Below, piece by piece: positions 15,897-24,047 of a DNA stretch of 41,207 nucleotides. The position numbers and the translations under genes were made by a program. The notes under the pieces are model-generated. The model was not told where the DNA came from. It did no database searches and was given only the letters and a program-made list of their open reading frames with translations. The DNA is from Faecalibacterium sp. (GTDB lineage: Bacteria; Bacillota; Clostridia; Oscillospirales; Ruminococcaceae): the NCBI GenBank assembly GCA_022652735.1, contig JALCRP010000017.1, forward strand, positions 1 through 41,207. Direction: 5' to 3'. How positions within the stretch are numbered: position 1 is the stretch's first letter; each line of letters opens with the position of its first letter.

Positions 15897-17426
15897 ATGT
15901 CAGACAGACTGGAAAATACCTCCCGCAATATTTTTTATAAGTATCTTTATCAGATCTCCTACATGGCCATCGGGTTTGTTTCCCGCATGGTGTTTGTTAG
16001 CTATCTCGATCAGGCATACCTCGGCGTCAACGGCCTGTTTACCAATATTCTTTCCGTGCTGGCCGTATCCGAGCTGGGCCTTGGCTCGGCGATCGGCTAT
16101 GCGCTGTATAAGCCGCTGGCCGAAAACGATCAGGAGAAGATCAAGTCGATCATGGCGCTGTTCCGCAAGGCATACCGCATCATCGGTACGTTCATCACGG
16201 TGGCGGGCGTGGCGCTGATCCCGTTTTTACCGTATCTTATCAACAACACGACGGGCCTGCCGCACATCGAAGTTTATTATGTGCTGTACCTGTTTAACAG
16301 CGTTTCAAGCTACTTTTTAACCTACCGCAACATCCTTTTGACGAGCGATCAAAAGGAATACAAGATCACCCGCATCGAGATGGTCGGCTCGTTTACGCTT
16401 GCGCTGGTACAGATGGTGGCGCTGATCGTTACCAAAAACTATTTCGTTTATCTTTTGTGTGATGTCGTGCTGCGCTTCGGCATGCAGCTGATTATCCGCA
16501 GAACCGTGAAAAAAACCTATCGTTATCTGGATGAGCCGGCTCAAAAGCTGACAAAAGAAGATACCGCGCCGATCGTGAAGAACATCAAGGCGCTGCTTGT
16601 GCATAAGGTGGGCGAAATTAGCGTCAACCAAACGGACAACATCATCATCAGCGCGTTTATCAGCCTGACGATGTCGGGCATCGTCTCGAACTATACCATG
16701 TTTACCAACTATGCCATGACCTTTATCAGCGCCACGCTGACGGCCGCCGTGCCAAGCGTGGGCAACCTGATCGTCTCGGAAAGCGATACCGCGCGCATGA
16801 CGTTTTACAAAACCTACCGTCTGCTTTCGTATTGGCTGCACGGCTGGGTGGCGTTGGGGTTCTGGTTTTTGGCGTCGCCCCTGATCGAGGTTCTGCCGTG
16901 GCTGGGCACAAAATGGCTGCTTAGCCCGGTGGCCGTATTTTTCATGGCGGCCGTCATCATGGTAAAGGGCGAAGGCACGGCCATGTACAACTATAAGGTT
17001 GCCGCCGGATTGTACGATCCCGATAAATATGTTGCGTTGATCGGCGGCGGCATCAACCTTGTGGTTTCAATCGTAGCGGCAAAGCTTATGGGCGTGGCGG
17101 GCGTCTATCTCGGTACGCTCGTCTATATCATTTTCAGCGTGATCTTGCGCTGCTGGATCATCTACCGCCGCGCCTTTGCCCGCCCGGCCGAGCTGATCCC
17201 CGGCATGGTGCGCTATGCAGCGTTTCTCGTACTTTCCGCGCTGGGGTGCGGTTTTGTGTGCAGCCTTTTGCCAAACACATGGCTGGGCTTCGGCATCAAA
17301 TTCCTCACGCTTGTTTTGCTGCCGAACGCGGTGTTTTTGCTGCTGAACTGGCGGCAGGAGGAGCTGCACTATTATCTAAATCTTATCCGCGGCATCCTCA
17401 AAAAGCTGCCGCATCAAAGAGGCTGA
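15897..17426 (+). CDS. Wzx-type oligosaccharide flippase
   Basis: 509 aa, membrane protein of the MOP/PST exporter superfamily with about 12-14 hydrophobic segments. It starts SDRLENTSRNIFYKYLYQI and continues YLGVNGLFTNILSVLAVSEL, the conserved first-helix region of polysaccharide flippases. It would turn lipid-linked repeat units across the cytoplasmic membrane. ATG 15897 follows TTAGGAGCGTTT; the upstream TTG at 15837 has no ribosome site. It is 6 bp from the next gene. Confidence 0.9.
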   Translation: MSDRLENTSRNIFYKYLYQISYMAIGFVSRMVFVSYLDQAYLGVNGLFTNILSVLAVSELGLGSAIGYALYKPLAENDQEKIKSIMALFRKAYRIIGTFITVAGVALIPFLPYLINNTTGLPHIEVYYVLYLFNSVSSYFLTYRNILLTSDQKEYKITRIEMVGSFTLALVQMVALIVTKNYFVYLLCDVVLRFGMQLIIRRTVKKTYRYLDEPAQKLTKEDTAPIVKNIKALLVHKVGEISVNQTDNIIISAFISLTMSGIVSNYTMFTNYAMTFISATLTAAVPSVGNLIVSESDTARMTFYKTYRLLSYWLHGWVALGFWFLASPLIEVLPWLGTKWLLSPVAVFFMAAVIMVKGEGTAMYNYKVAAGLYDPDKYVALIGGGINLVVSIVAAKLMGVAGVYLGTLVYIIFSVILRCWIIYRRAFARPAELIPGMVRYAAFLVLSALGCGFVCSLLPNTWLGFGIKFLTLVLLPNAVFLLLNWRQEELHYYLNLIRGILKKLPHQRG

Positions 17427-17432
17427 CAGACA

Positions 17433-18611
17433 ATGATCGATCAGGCCATCCCGAAAAAAGATTGTACCGGCTGCAAAATGTGCGCGGATGCCTGCCCCAA
17501 GGCGGCGATCCGCTTTGAAACGGACAGCGAGGGATTTTGGTTTCCCGCTGTGCGCGAAGATTTGTGCGTTCGCTGCGGCATCTGCGTAAAACGCTGCCCG
17601 GTGCTGACGCCATCCGGCGCGGAAAGCGGCCATGCCGAACATCCGGCGGCCTATGCCGCGCGCGCAAAGGATACGGCCCTGCGCCGCGAAAGTACTTCGG
17701 GCGGCGTGTTCGGCGTATTGGCTGCCGCAGTATTGCGGCGGGGCGGCTGTGTGGCGGGCGCGGTGCTGGATGAAAACCTGCGGGTACGGCATATCTTTGC
17801 CGACAGCCCGGCCCAACTGGCGCCCCTGCGCGGCGTAAAATATGTGCAAAGCGATACCGCTGAAATCTACCGGGAGACAAAATCTCGCCTCGATGCGGGC
17901 AAAGCTGTGCTTTTTGCGGGCACAACCTGCCAAAACGCGGCGTTGGCCGCCTATCTCGGGCGGGCATATGAGCAGCTTTTTTTGTGCGATTTTGTCTGCC
18001 ACGGGGTTCCGTCGCCGGGGGCGTTTGAAAGCTATAAGCAAATGCTCGAAAAGCGGCATGGCGCGGCCCTTACGGGGCTGCGCTTCCGTGATAAACGTGT
18101 TTCATGGCGCGAAAGCGGTATGTGCGCTGCCTTTGCCGACGGAAAAGCCGAGTTTTTTAAGGGCATGGACAGCGCGTGGACAAAAGCGTATCTCGGCGCA
18201 AAAACGCTGGTGCGGCCGAGCTGCTTTGCCTGCCGGTTTAAGCAGCTGCCGCGCGTTTCGGATGTAACACTGGCGGATTTTTGGGGCATTGAGGCCGTGG
18301 ATGCCGCGCTGGACGACGGCCTTGGCACAAGCGCCCTGCTGATACATTCCGAAAAAGGCCGCCGCCTGCTGGCGATGGCGCAAGAAGAATTGGAACTGAC
18401 GAAAACCGATGTGGATGCGGTATATCGCGGTAACCCATGCCTGTTGGAAAGCACGATCCCCGGCGCAAAACGGGCCGAGTTTTTGGCTGGGCTGAACCGG
18501 CACGGCTTTGGGGAAATGTTGGCGGAGGTGCTTCGTCCATCGCTGGGCCAACGTGTGCGCGCCGGCGCGGCCGGGGTGGCTGCGTGCTGGAAGCATAAAC
18601 CGAGCACCTGA
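17433..18611 (+). CDS. Coenzyme F420 hydrogenase/dehydrogenase beta-subunit-like iron-sulfur protein
   Basis: 392 aa. Two N-terminal 4Fe-4S clusters: Cys 11, 14, 17, 21 (CTGCKMCADAC) and Cys 45, 48, 51, 55 (CVRCGICVKRC). The FrhB-type domain follows, with RESTSGGVFGVLA, FAGTTCQNAAL, CDFVCHGVPSPGAF and SCFACRFKQLPRVSDVTLADFWG. Homologues in polysaccharide loci are widespread and usually sit next to pyruvyl transferases. Their reaction is not established, and F420 use in this organism is doubtful. Tightly linked to the flippase. Confidence 0.88.
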   Translation: MIDQAIPKKDCTGCKMCADACPKAAIRFETDSEGFWFPAVREDLCVRCGICVKRCPVLTPSGAESGHAEHPAAYAARAKDTALRRESTSGGVFGVLAAAVLRRGGCVAGAVLDENLRVRHIFADSPAQLAPLRGVKYVQSDTAEIYRETKSRLDAGKAVLFAGTTCQNAALAAYLGRAYEQLFLCDFVCHGVPSPGAFESYKQMLEKRHGAALTGLRFRDKRVSWRESGMCAAFADGKAEFFKGMDSAWTKAYLGAKTLVRPSCFACRFKQLPRVSDVTLADFWGIEAVDAALDDGLGTSALLIHSEKGRRLLAMAQEELELTKTDVDAVYRGNPCLLESTIPGAKRAEFLAGLNRHGFGEMLAEVLRPSLGQRVRAGAAGVAACWKHKPST

Positions 18612-18687
18612 CGGAAACGGCGCGGCGCATGTGCGGGCTGGGCGGGCAAAAAGGCGCCGCAGCAAAAAGCAGGAGAAAGGAGCAGAC

Positions 18688-20211
18688 ATGAAAAAGATAC
18701 TGGGAAAGCTATTCAACCGCGTGACGATCGTTGCGGTTCTTGTTTTGCTGCAAATGTTATGGCTGTTCGATGCCTTCTGGCTGCTTTCGCGCTATGCCGT
18801 GTGGATCAACGCCGCCTTTACCGCTTTGAGCGTTTTGATGGTGCTGTATCTGATCCGCAAGGATTTGAACCCTGCCTATAAAATTGCGTGGCTTCTGCCG
18901 TGCTGCTTGGCGCCGCTGTTCGGCGGCATGATGTACCTGCTGTTTGGCGATAAGCGCCCCGGCAAGGATATGCGCCGCCGGATGGAACGGGTGGCGGCCA
19001 AACATACGGATGCGCTGCATCAGCCGGAAGCCATACAGGAAAAAATGGATGGCCGCAATGTCTCGATTTCGCGCTATCTCGCACAGTATGGCCCCTATCC
19101 CGCGCTGGATCACACAAGCTCGGCCTATTTTCCGCTGGGCGATCTTGCCTATACCCGTATCCTCGCAGACCTTAAGGCGGCACAGCACTTTATCTTTGTC
19201 GAGTTCTTTATTATCTCCGAGGGAGAGATGTGGGAGAGCATCTATGCTATCCTGAAACGCAAGGCTGCGGCCGGCGTTGATGTGCGCGTACTGTACGATG
19301 ATGTGGGCAGCGCGATGGCCCTGCCGAAACACTTTATCCGAGAATTGGAAAGCCACGGCATCCACTGCATGGCCTTTAACCCGATGATGCCGCTGCTGGC
19401 GATCGTGATGAACCACCGCGATCACCGCAAAATTTTGGTGGTGGACGGCTATATTGCCTATACGGGCGGCATCAACCTCGCGGACGAATACATTAACCGC
19501 GCCAGCCGCTTTGGCCATTGGAAAGATTCTGCCGTTCGGCTGGAAGGCCGCGCGGTATGGAACTTTACCGTAATGTTTTTGAACATGTGGAACGCTTTTC
19601 GCCCCACCGAGGAAAGCTATGCCAAGTTTCGCCCCGAGCATTATGCGCCGGCCATGCCGGAAAGCGACGGCGTGGTGCAGCCCTATACCGATTCGCCGCT
19701 GGATGAGGAATCTCTGGGCGAAAATGTGTATCTTGATATTCTCGGGCAGGCGCAGGATTATGTGTATATCTTTACGCCCTATCTCGTGATCGACAACGAA
19801 ATGTTGACGGCGCTGCGCCTCGCGGCAAAGCGCGGCGTGGATGTGCGGCTGGTTGTGCCGGCGATCCCGGATAAAAAGATCGTCTATCGGCTGACACGTT
19901 CCTATTTCCCGCCGCTGCTAAAATCGGGCGTGAAAATCTACACCTACACGCCGGGCTTTATCCATGCCAAAAGCTTTGTGTGCGATGACCGTATCGCCAC
20001 CGTTGGCACGATCAATCTCGATTACCGCAGCCTGTATCTCCACTTTGAATGCGGAGTGCTGTTTTCGCAGTGCGGCATGATCGCCGATTTGAAGCAGGAT
20101 TGCCTCGAAACCTTTGCAAAAAGCCGCCCTGTGCGCCTAACGGATTGCCGCGACAGCTTTTTCGGCAGCCTGTTTGACGATCTGCTGCGCCTGCTTAGCC
20201 CGATGCTGTAA
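18688..20211 (+). CDS. cls: Cardiolipin synthase
   Basis: 507 aa, membrane phospholipase-D-family enzyme joining two phosphatidylglycerols. Two N-terminal membrane helices (about residues 12-31 and 37-55) and the PLDc_N segment PAYKIAWLLPCCLAPLFGG precede two HKD motifs: HRKILVVDGYIAYTGGIN and HAKSFVCDDRIATVGTIN. The length is normal for bacterial ClsA. ATG 18688 has AAAGGAGCAGAC upstream. It is the last gene of the unit, 76 bp after the iron-sulfur gene, with a strong terminator behind it. Confidence 0.95.
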   Translation: MKKILGKLFNRVTIVAVLVLLQMLWLFDAFWLLSRYAVWINAAFTALSVLMVLYLIRKDLNPAYKIAWLLPCCLAPLFGGMMYLLFGDKRPGKDMRRRMERVAAKHTDALHQPEAIQEKMDGRNVSISRYLAQYGPYPALDHTSSAYFPLGDLAYTRILADLKAAQHFIFVEFFIISEGEMWESIYAILKRKAAAGVDVRVLYDDVGSAMALPKHFIRELESHGIHCMAFNPMMPLLAIVMNHRDHRKILVVDGYIAYTGGINLADEYINRASRFGHWKDSAVRLEGRAVWNFTVMFLNMWNAFRPTEESYAKFRPEHYAPAMPESDGVVQPYTDSPLDEESLGENVYLDILGQAQDYVYIFTPYLVIDNEMLTALRLAAKRGVDVRLVVPAIPDKKIVYRLTRSYFPPLLKSGVKIYTYTPGFIHAKSFVCDDRIATVGTINLDYRSLYLHFECGVLFSQCGMIADLKQDCLETFAKSRPVRLTDCRDSFFGSLFDDLLRLLSPML

Positions 20212-20242
20212 AGGGCAAAGCACAAAATCAAAAGTTTTTGCA

Positions 20243-20283
20243 GCCCTGCCTTGGCCGCTTTGGCCGAGGCAGGGCGGCTTTTT
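20243..20283 (+). terminator. Terminator of the polysaccharide/cls operon
   Basis: GCCCTGCCTTGGCC/GGCCGAGGCAGGGC (20243-20256/20262-20275, one G-T pair), a 5-nt loop, then GGC and TTTTTT. Confidence 0.92.
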
Positions 20284-20382
20284 GTGTGCGCTGATAAATC
20301 GCCTTGCCCGGGGCAGAATAGAACAGAACGGCATACCGCCGCACGACGGCATGCCTGCCATAGGAAGGAGAAAAGATTTGGC

Positions 20383-21408
20383 ATGAAGAAAAAAATCACA
20401 ATTCGGGCCGCAGCTGTAGCGGCCGCTGCCGCGCTGACGCTGACGCTGGCGGGCTGCAATAACAGTGCATCCTCCGGGGCGGCCTCCAGCGCCGCGCCCT
20501 CGCCGTCATCATCGGCATCTGCCGGAGAAACCGGCGTGAAAACCGGCTTTGGTGTAACAGCCGCGCTGACGGAAGGCAACCTTTCCGGCAAAGCAAGCGT
20601 TACGGCGGCGGGTGTGCTGCTGGATGAGGACGGCAAAATCGTACAGTGCGTGATTGACGTCGCGGAAAACGAGTTTGGCGTAAACGCAGATGGTACGCTT
20701 GCCATGCCGGCCGTGGCGGCCACCAAATGGGAGCAGGGCGAATCTTACGGGCTGAAATCCGCTTCCGGCATCGGCAAAGAATGGTATGAGCAATCTAAAG
20801 CTTTCTGCGAGTACGTGAAAGGCAAAACCAGCGCCGAAGTAGCCGACATCGCCGTAGAAGACAATAAGGCGACCGACCCTGACCTGCTTTCCGGCTGCAC
20901 GATCAAGATCACTCCGTTTATTTCGGCTGTGACAAAGGCCTGCGATAACGCCAAGGTGCGCGGCGCGGGCAAGGCCGACAGTTTGAGCATGGGCGCCGTA
21001 TCGACGGCCTCGGGCAGCGATGCCACCGACGATGCCGACGGCAAAGCACAGGTAGCCACCACCTTTGTCGTGCTGACCAAAGATGGCGACGGCCGTGTGA
21101 CAAGCGCTATCATGGACCAAATCGAGGCTTACTTTACCACAGATACGTCGGGCGCGCTGACGGCGCCCAAGGATGCGGTAATCAGCAAGCTTGAAAAAGG
21201 CGCAGATTACGGCATGAAGGGCGTTTCCGGCATCGGCAAAGAGTGGTACGAGCAGAGCGAAGGCTTCTGTGAATACCTGAAGGGCAAGACGGCGGGCGAA
21301 ATCCGTGCCATCCCGGCCAACGGCACCGACGCAGACCTTGCCGCTGTCTGTACGATCAACTGGACGGATATGTTACAGGCCGCAACCAAGGCGGCAGACG
21401 CGGCCTAA
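20383..21408 (+). CDS. Lipoprotein with a duplicated domain
   Basis: 341 aa. Signal peptide with lipobox LAGC (Cys25), a Ser/Ala-rich linker to about residue 50, then two copies of a domain of about 110 aa. Each copy has a DGK/DGR-beta-strand start (IVQCVIDVA; VTSAIMDQI), the nearly identical block GIGKEWYEQS-xx-FCEYxKGKT (129-149 and 283-303), and ends in CTIxxTxxxxAxTKA (172-186; 323-337). The strand pattern recalls FMN-binding domains of membrane-anchored lipoproteins, but I see no clear flavinylation motif, so the function is unknown. AAGGAG lies 12 bp before the ATG, a loose spacing. It precedes a CIRCE element. Confidence 0.75.
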   Translation: MKKKITIRAAAVAAAAALTLTLAGCNNSASSGAASSAAPSPSSSASAGETGVKTGFGVTAALTEGNLSGKASVTAAGVLLDEDGKIVQCVIDVAENEFGVNADGTLAMPAVAATKWEQGESYGLKSASGIGKEWYEQSKAFCEYVKGKTSAEVADIAVEDNKATDPDLLSGCTIKITPFISAVTKACDNAKVRGAGKADSLSMGAVSTASGSDATDDADGKAQVATTFVVLTKDGDGRVTSAIMDQIEAYFTTDTSGALTAPKDAVISKLEKGADYGMKGVSGIGKEWYEQSEGFCEYLKGKTAGEIRAIPANGTDADLAAVCTINWTDMLQAATKAADAA

Positions 21409-21439
21409 CCCCATATTTGGCGCAGAACGAATCCTTGAA

Positions 21440-21466
21440 TTAGCACTCTTTATGTTAGAGTGCTAA
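21440..21466. promoter_or_regulatory. CIRCE operator (HrcA binding site)
   Basis: TTAGCACTC (21440-21448), nine bases, GAGTGCTAA (21458-21466): an exact match to the CIRCE consensus. TTGAAT just upstream and TAGAGT within the right arm may form an overlapping promoter with a short spacer. HrcA repression relieved by heat or unfolded proteins is expected for the downstream hsp20 gene. Confidence 0.96.
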
Positions 21467-21681
21467 TTCTTTTACATTTGCATAACAAATTGTTCATAAG
21501 CGGGCGGTACAATGCAGTTGTCAAAAGGAAACAAGACAAAATGAAGCAGCATAATGCCAAAGGAGATCGAGAACCATGCAGAATGCAGCGCAAGCGAGAA
21601 CGTTCTAGCAGCCTTTCATCTTAGTTGCTAATGCCTTTAAGAAAAACATAAATTTTGCTTTTATTTAGGAGGATATAAATT
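21467..21681 (+). promoter_or_regulatory. Long hsp20 leader with two overlapping short reading frames
   Basis: The 215 nt between CIRCE and hsp20 contain a 27-codon basic frame (21541-21624, starting MKQHNAKGDR, preceded by AAAGGAAAC). A 10-codon frame (21576-21608, MQNAAQARTF) in another register has AAAGGAG 10 bp upstream. Either could be a regulatory upstream peptide, or both may be chance in an untranslated leader that acts as an RNA thermometer. The sequence shows nothing else recognisable. Confidence 0.35.
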
Positions 21682-22122
21682 ATGGCTATGTTTGATATGA
21701 TGCCTTTTGCCCGCCGTGGCGCCGTTACCAACTACAATCCGTTCCGGGATTTTGAAAACATGGAGCGTCAGTTCTTCGGCACGAACAATCTGGCGGAGTT
21801 CAAAACGGATATTCTCGATCAGGGCGATCACTATGAGCTGCGCGCCGATCTGCCGGGCTTCAAAAAAGAGGACATCAACCTGAGCTTGGACGACAACACG
21901 CTGACGATTAACGCAGAGCGCCACAGCGAATGGGAAGACAAGGATAAGCAGGGCAGCTTTGTGCGCTGCGAGCGCAGCTACGGCAGCTACAGCCGCAGCT
22001 ATGATATGACCGAAGTGCAGACGGAAAACATCGAGGCCGCCTATGACAACGGCGTTTTGACGCTGAAGCTGCCGAAGAAAGCCGAAAGCGTCCCGGCTGC
22101 CCGCCGGATTGAGATCCGCTGA
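21682..22122 (+). CDS. hsp20: Small heat-shock protein, Hsp20/alpha-crystallin family
   Basis: 146 aa, ATP-independent holdase chaperone. The N-terminal region FDMMPFARRGAVTNYNPFRD is typical of bacterial class A small heat-shock proteins. The alpha-crystallin domain spans about 40-135 with ELRADLPGFKKEDINLSLDD and the A-x-x-x-n-GVL motif AAYDNGVLTLKLPK; the C-terminal I-x-I anchor is IEIR. ATG 21682 follows TTTAGGAGGATATAAATT. It is preceded by a perfect CIRCE element and followed by a strong terminator, so it is a single-gene heat-shock unit. Confidence 0.96.
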   Translation: MAMFDMMPFARRGAVTNYNPFRDFENMERQFFGTNNLAEFKTDILDQGDHYELRADLPGFKKEDINLSLDDNTLTINAERHSEWEDKDKQGSFVRCERSYGSYSRSYDMTEVQTENIEAAYDNGVLTLKLPKKAESVPAARRIEIR

Positions 22123-22160
22123 TTTCGGCAAAGCGCTTTCGCGCATGAAATAAGCGCAGT

Positions 22161-22197
22161 AATCCCCCGCGGGAAAAATCTCGCGGGGGATTTTTTT
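22161..22197 (+). terminator. hsp20 terminator
   Basis: AATCCCCCGCG/CGCGGGGGATT (22161-22171/22182-22192) with a 7-T run. Confidence 0.93.
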
Positions 22198-22297
22198 GTG
22201 TTATTCGGCGTTTGAAATCAATATCGAGCTAAAAATCAGGCGGTTTTGTTTTCTTCTGTGCCGCGGTTTACTGCAGCAAAAGCCATGCCTTTTTTGC

Positions 22298-23242
22298 CTA
22301 TCGGCGCGCAGAAGCAGCAGAACTTTGCCCCATCGCATACCGTACCGCGCCGACGATGCCAGCCGCGTTTTCCAACTGCGCGGCGCACACCTCCAGCCCG
22401 AGCGCAAAAGCAGGCATCACGCCGCTTTTCACTTTTTCAGCCAGCGGCTCGATCAGCAACTTTTTCTGCGCCGATACGCCGCCGCCGATCAAAATTTTTT
22501 GCGGATTGAAAATATGTACCATGCCGATCAGCCCGGCCGCGATCTCGTCCGTCCAGCCATCCAAAAGGCACAGCGCGTCTGCGTCACCCTTTTCCGCCGC
22601 AGAAAAGATCTCGCGCCCGTTTTGAAATGGCAGGCCGTTTTTTTGCGCCCTGCGCACGAGCGCCGAGGTGGAAGCGTACCGCTCCCAGCAGCCGGCGTTG
22701 CCGCAGGTGCAGCGCGCGCCGTCCAGCGCATGCAGCGGCAGATGCCCCATCTCACCGCCGAGGCCGCGCGCGCCCTCCAAAAGGCGCCCACCCGTCAGGA
22801 TGCCGCCCCCGATGCCTGTGCCGACTGTAATGCCAATCACATCCGTGCAGCCTTGTGCTGCGCCTTTCCAGCATTCGCCAAGGCACATACAGTTCGCGTC
22901 GTTCGCCACCGCGCCAGGCAGCGAAAAATGCTCTTCCAGCCGCCGGCGGATGGGCGTACCGGCCCACCCCGGCAGGCTGCCGCAGGTGCCCGCAACGATA
23001 CCCTCCGTGGAATCAATCTGCCCCGTCGCCGATACGCCGATGGCGGATAACTGGCCGGGCGCCTTGTTTTCCTGTTCCAAAAAGCGTTCGGCCTCGTTAA
23101 TTACCGTATCCAGAATCGGCGTTTTGTACCCGTCGAAGCTGACGCTCGCCTCCGTCATCGCTGTTACCTCGCCCGCCTCGCTAACAAGGCCGAGCTTAAC
23201 GGCCGTGCCGCCGATGTCAATACCCAGATATTCTTTTCCCAT
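22298..23242 (-). CDS. nanK: ROK-family sugar kinase, probable N-acetylmannosamine kinase
   Basis: 314 aa. ROK kinase with phosphate-binding DIGGTAVKLGL, the catalytic loop VANDANCMCLGE, GVGTGIGGGI-type glycine loop (TVGTGIGGGIL), GGEMGHLPL, and the ROK zinc site CTCGNAGCWERYAS. The DGARCTCG spacing fits the ROK enzymes GlcK/NanK. Direct linkage with nanE makes ManNAc kinase the best guess: ManNAc + ATP to ManNAc-6-P. ATG 23240-23242 follows GGAGGAACGT. A 13-bp inverted repeat separates it from nanE. Last gene of the cluster. Confidence 0.85.
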   Translation of the reverse strand: MGKEYLGIDIGGTAVKLGLVSEAGEVTAMTEASVSFDGYKTPILDTVINEAERFLEQENKAPGQLSAIGVSATGQIDSTEGIVAGTCGSLPGWAGTPIRRRLEEHFSLPGAVANDANCMCLGECWKGAAQGCTDVIGITVGTGIGGGILTGGRLLEGARGLGGEMGHLPLHALDGARCTCGNAGCWERYASTSALVRRAQKNGLPFQNGREIFSAAEKGDADALCLLDGWTDEIAAGLIGMVHIFNPQKILIGGGVSAQKKLLIEPLAEKVKSGVMPAFALGLEVCAAQLENAAGIVGAVRYAMGQSSAASARR

Positions 23243-23256
23243 ACGTTCCTCCGCAT

Positions 23257-23295
23257 GCAAAAACGGCCGTGCCTAAATTGCGCGGCCGTTTTTGC
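23257..23295 (-). terminator. Intercistronic hairpin between nanE and nanK
   Basis: A perfect 13-bp inverted repeat GCAAAAACGGCCG/CGGCCGTTTTTGC (23257-23269/23283-23295). Its 3' arm carries TTTTT on either strand, so it can act as a terminator/attenuator that lowers nanK expression, or as a processing stem. Confidence 0.7.
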
Positions 23296-23298
23296 GGC

Positions 23299-24000
23299 TC
23301 AATATTTCTCGTGGATTGCGGCAGTAAAGCGTGCTGTGATTTCCGCCGGGCGCGTGATTGCGCCGCCGACGACAACTGCCCACGCGCCGCAGGCCAGTGC
23401 TCGCACGGCCTGCTCAGGCGCATGGATGTGCCCTTCCGCGATTACGATTGCGGGGCATTCATTTGCCAGCCTTTGGATAAAGGCAAAATCCGTTTCGTCG
23501 ATGCCCTTTGTCTCGGGCGTATAGCCGCGCATCGTTGTGCCGACAAAATCGGCCCCGGCCGCGGCGCAAGCCATAGCCTCCTCAACACAAGCAATGTCGG
23601 CCATAACGGGCTGCTGCGGATACTTGGCCTTTACGGCACGGATAAACTCCGCAGCCGTGCTGCCGTCCGGGCGCAGCGCGCCTGTGCCCTGCACGGCAAG
23701 AATATCCACGCCGCAGCTTACCAACGCATCCACCTCGTCCATCGTAACGGTAATGTACATCGGTGTGCCGGGATAATCCTTTTTGATAATGCCGATCACC
23801 GGCAGCGAAACCGCGGCTTTGATCTCGGTAATGTCGCGCACTGTGTTGGCGCGGATGCCCACCGCGCCCGACTGCGCCGCGGCTTTTGCCATCAGCGGCA
23901 TGATGCCGCCCTCCGGGCGATATAAAGGCTCTGTTTCCAACGCCTGGCACGATACAATCAGCCCATGATGAATCTGGCGCAGAAGTGCTTCTTTTTCCAT
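23299..24000 (-). CDS. nanE: N-acetylmannosamine-6-phosphate 2-epimerase
   Basis: 233 aa TIM-barrel epimerase converting ManNAc-6-P to GlcNAc-6-P in sialic-acid catabolism. Family blocks: GLIVSCQALETEPLY at the N terminus, VGIRANTVRDI, PVIGIIKKDYPGTPMYIT (with the catalytic lysine pair region), ADIACVEEAM, FVGTTMRGYT and AEGHIHAPEQA near the C terminus. It starts at ATG 23998-24000 with AGAGGA upstream. The lyase NanA is absent from the window. Confidence 0.96.
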   Translation of the reverse strand: MEKEALLRQIHHGLIVSCQALETEPLYRPEGGIMPLMAKAAAQSGAVGIRANTVRDITEIKAAVSLPVIGIIKKDYPGTPMYITVTMDEVDALVSCGVDILAVQGTGALRPDGSTAAEFIRAVKAKYPQQPVMADIACVEEAMACAAAGADFVGTTMRGYTPETKGIDETDFAFIQRLANECPAIVIAEGHIHAPEQAVRALACGAWAVVVGGAITRPAEITARFTAAIHEKY

Positions 24001-24047
24001 TGTGGATTCCTCTTTTTTATATAGCGTTCTCCGGCTTTGGCCGGTTT

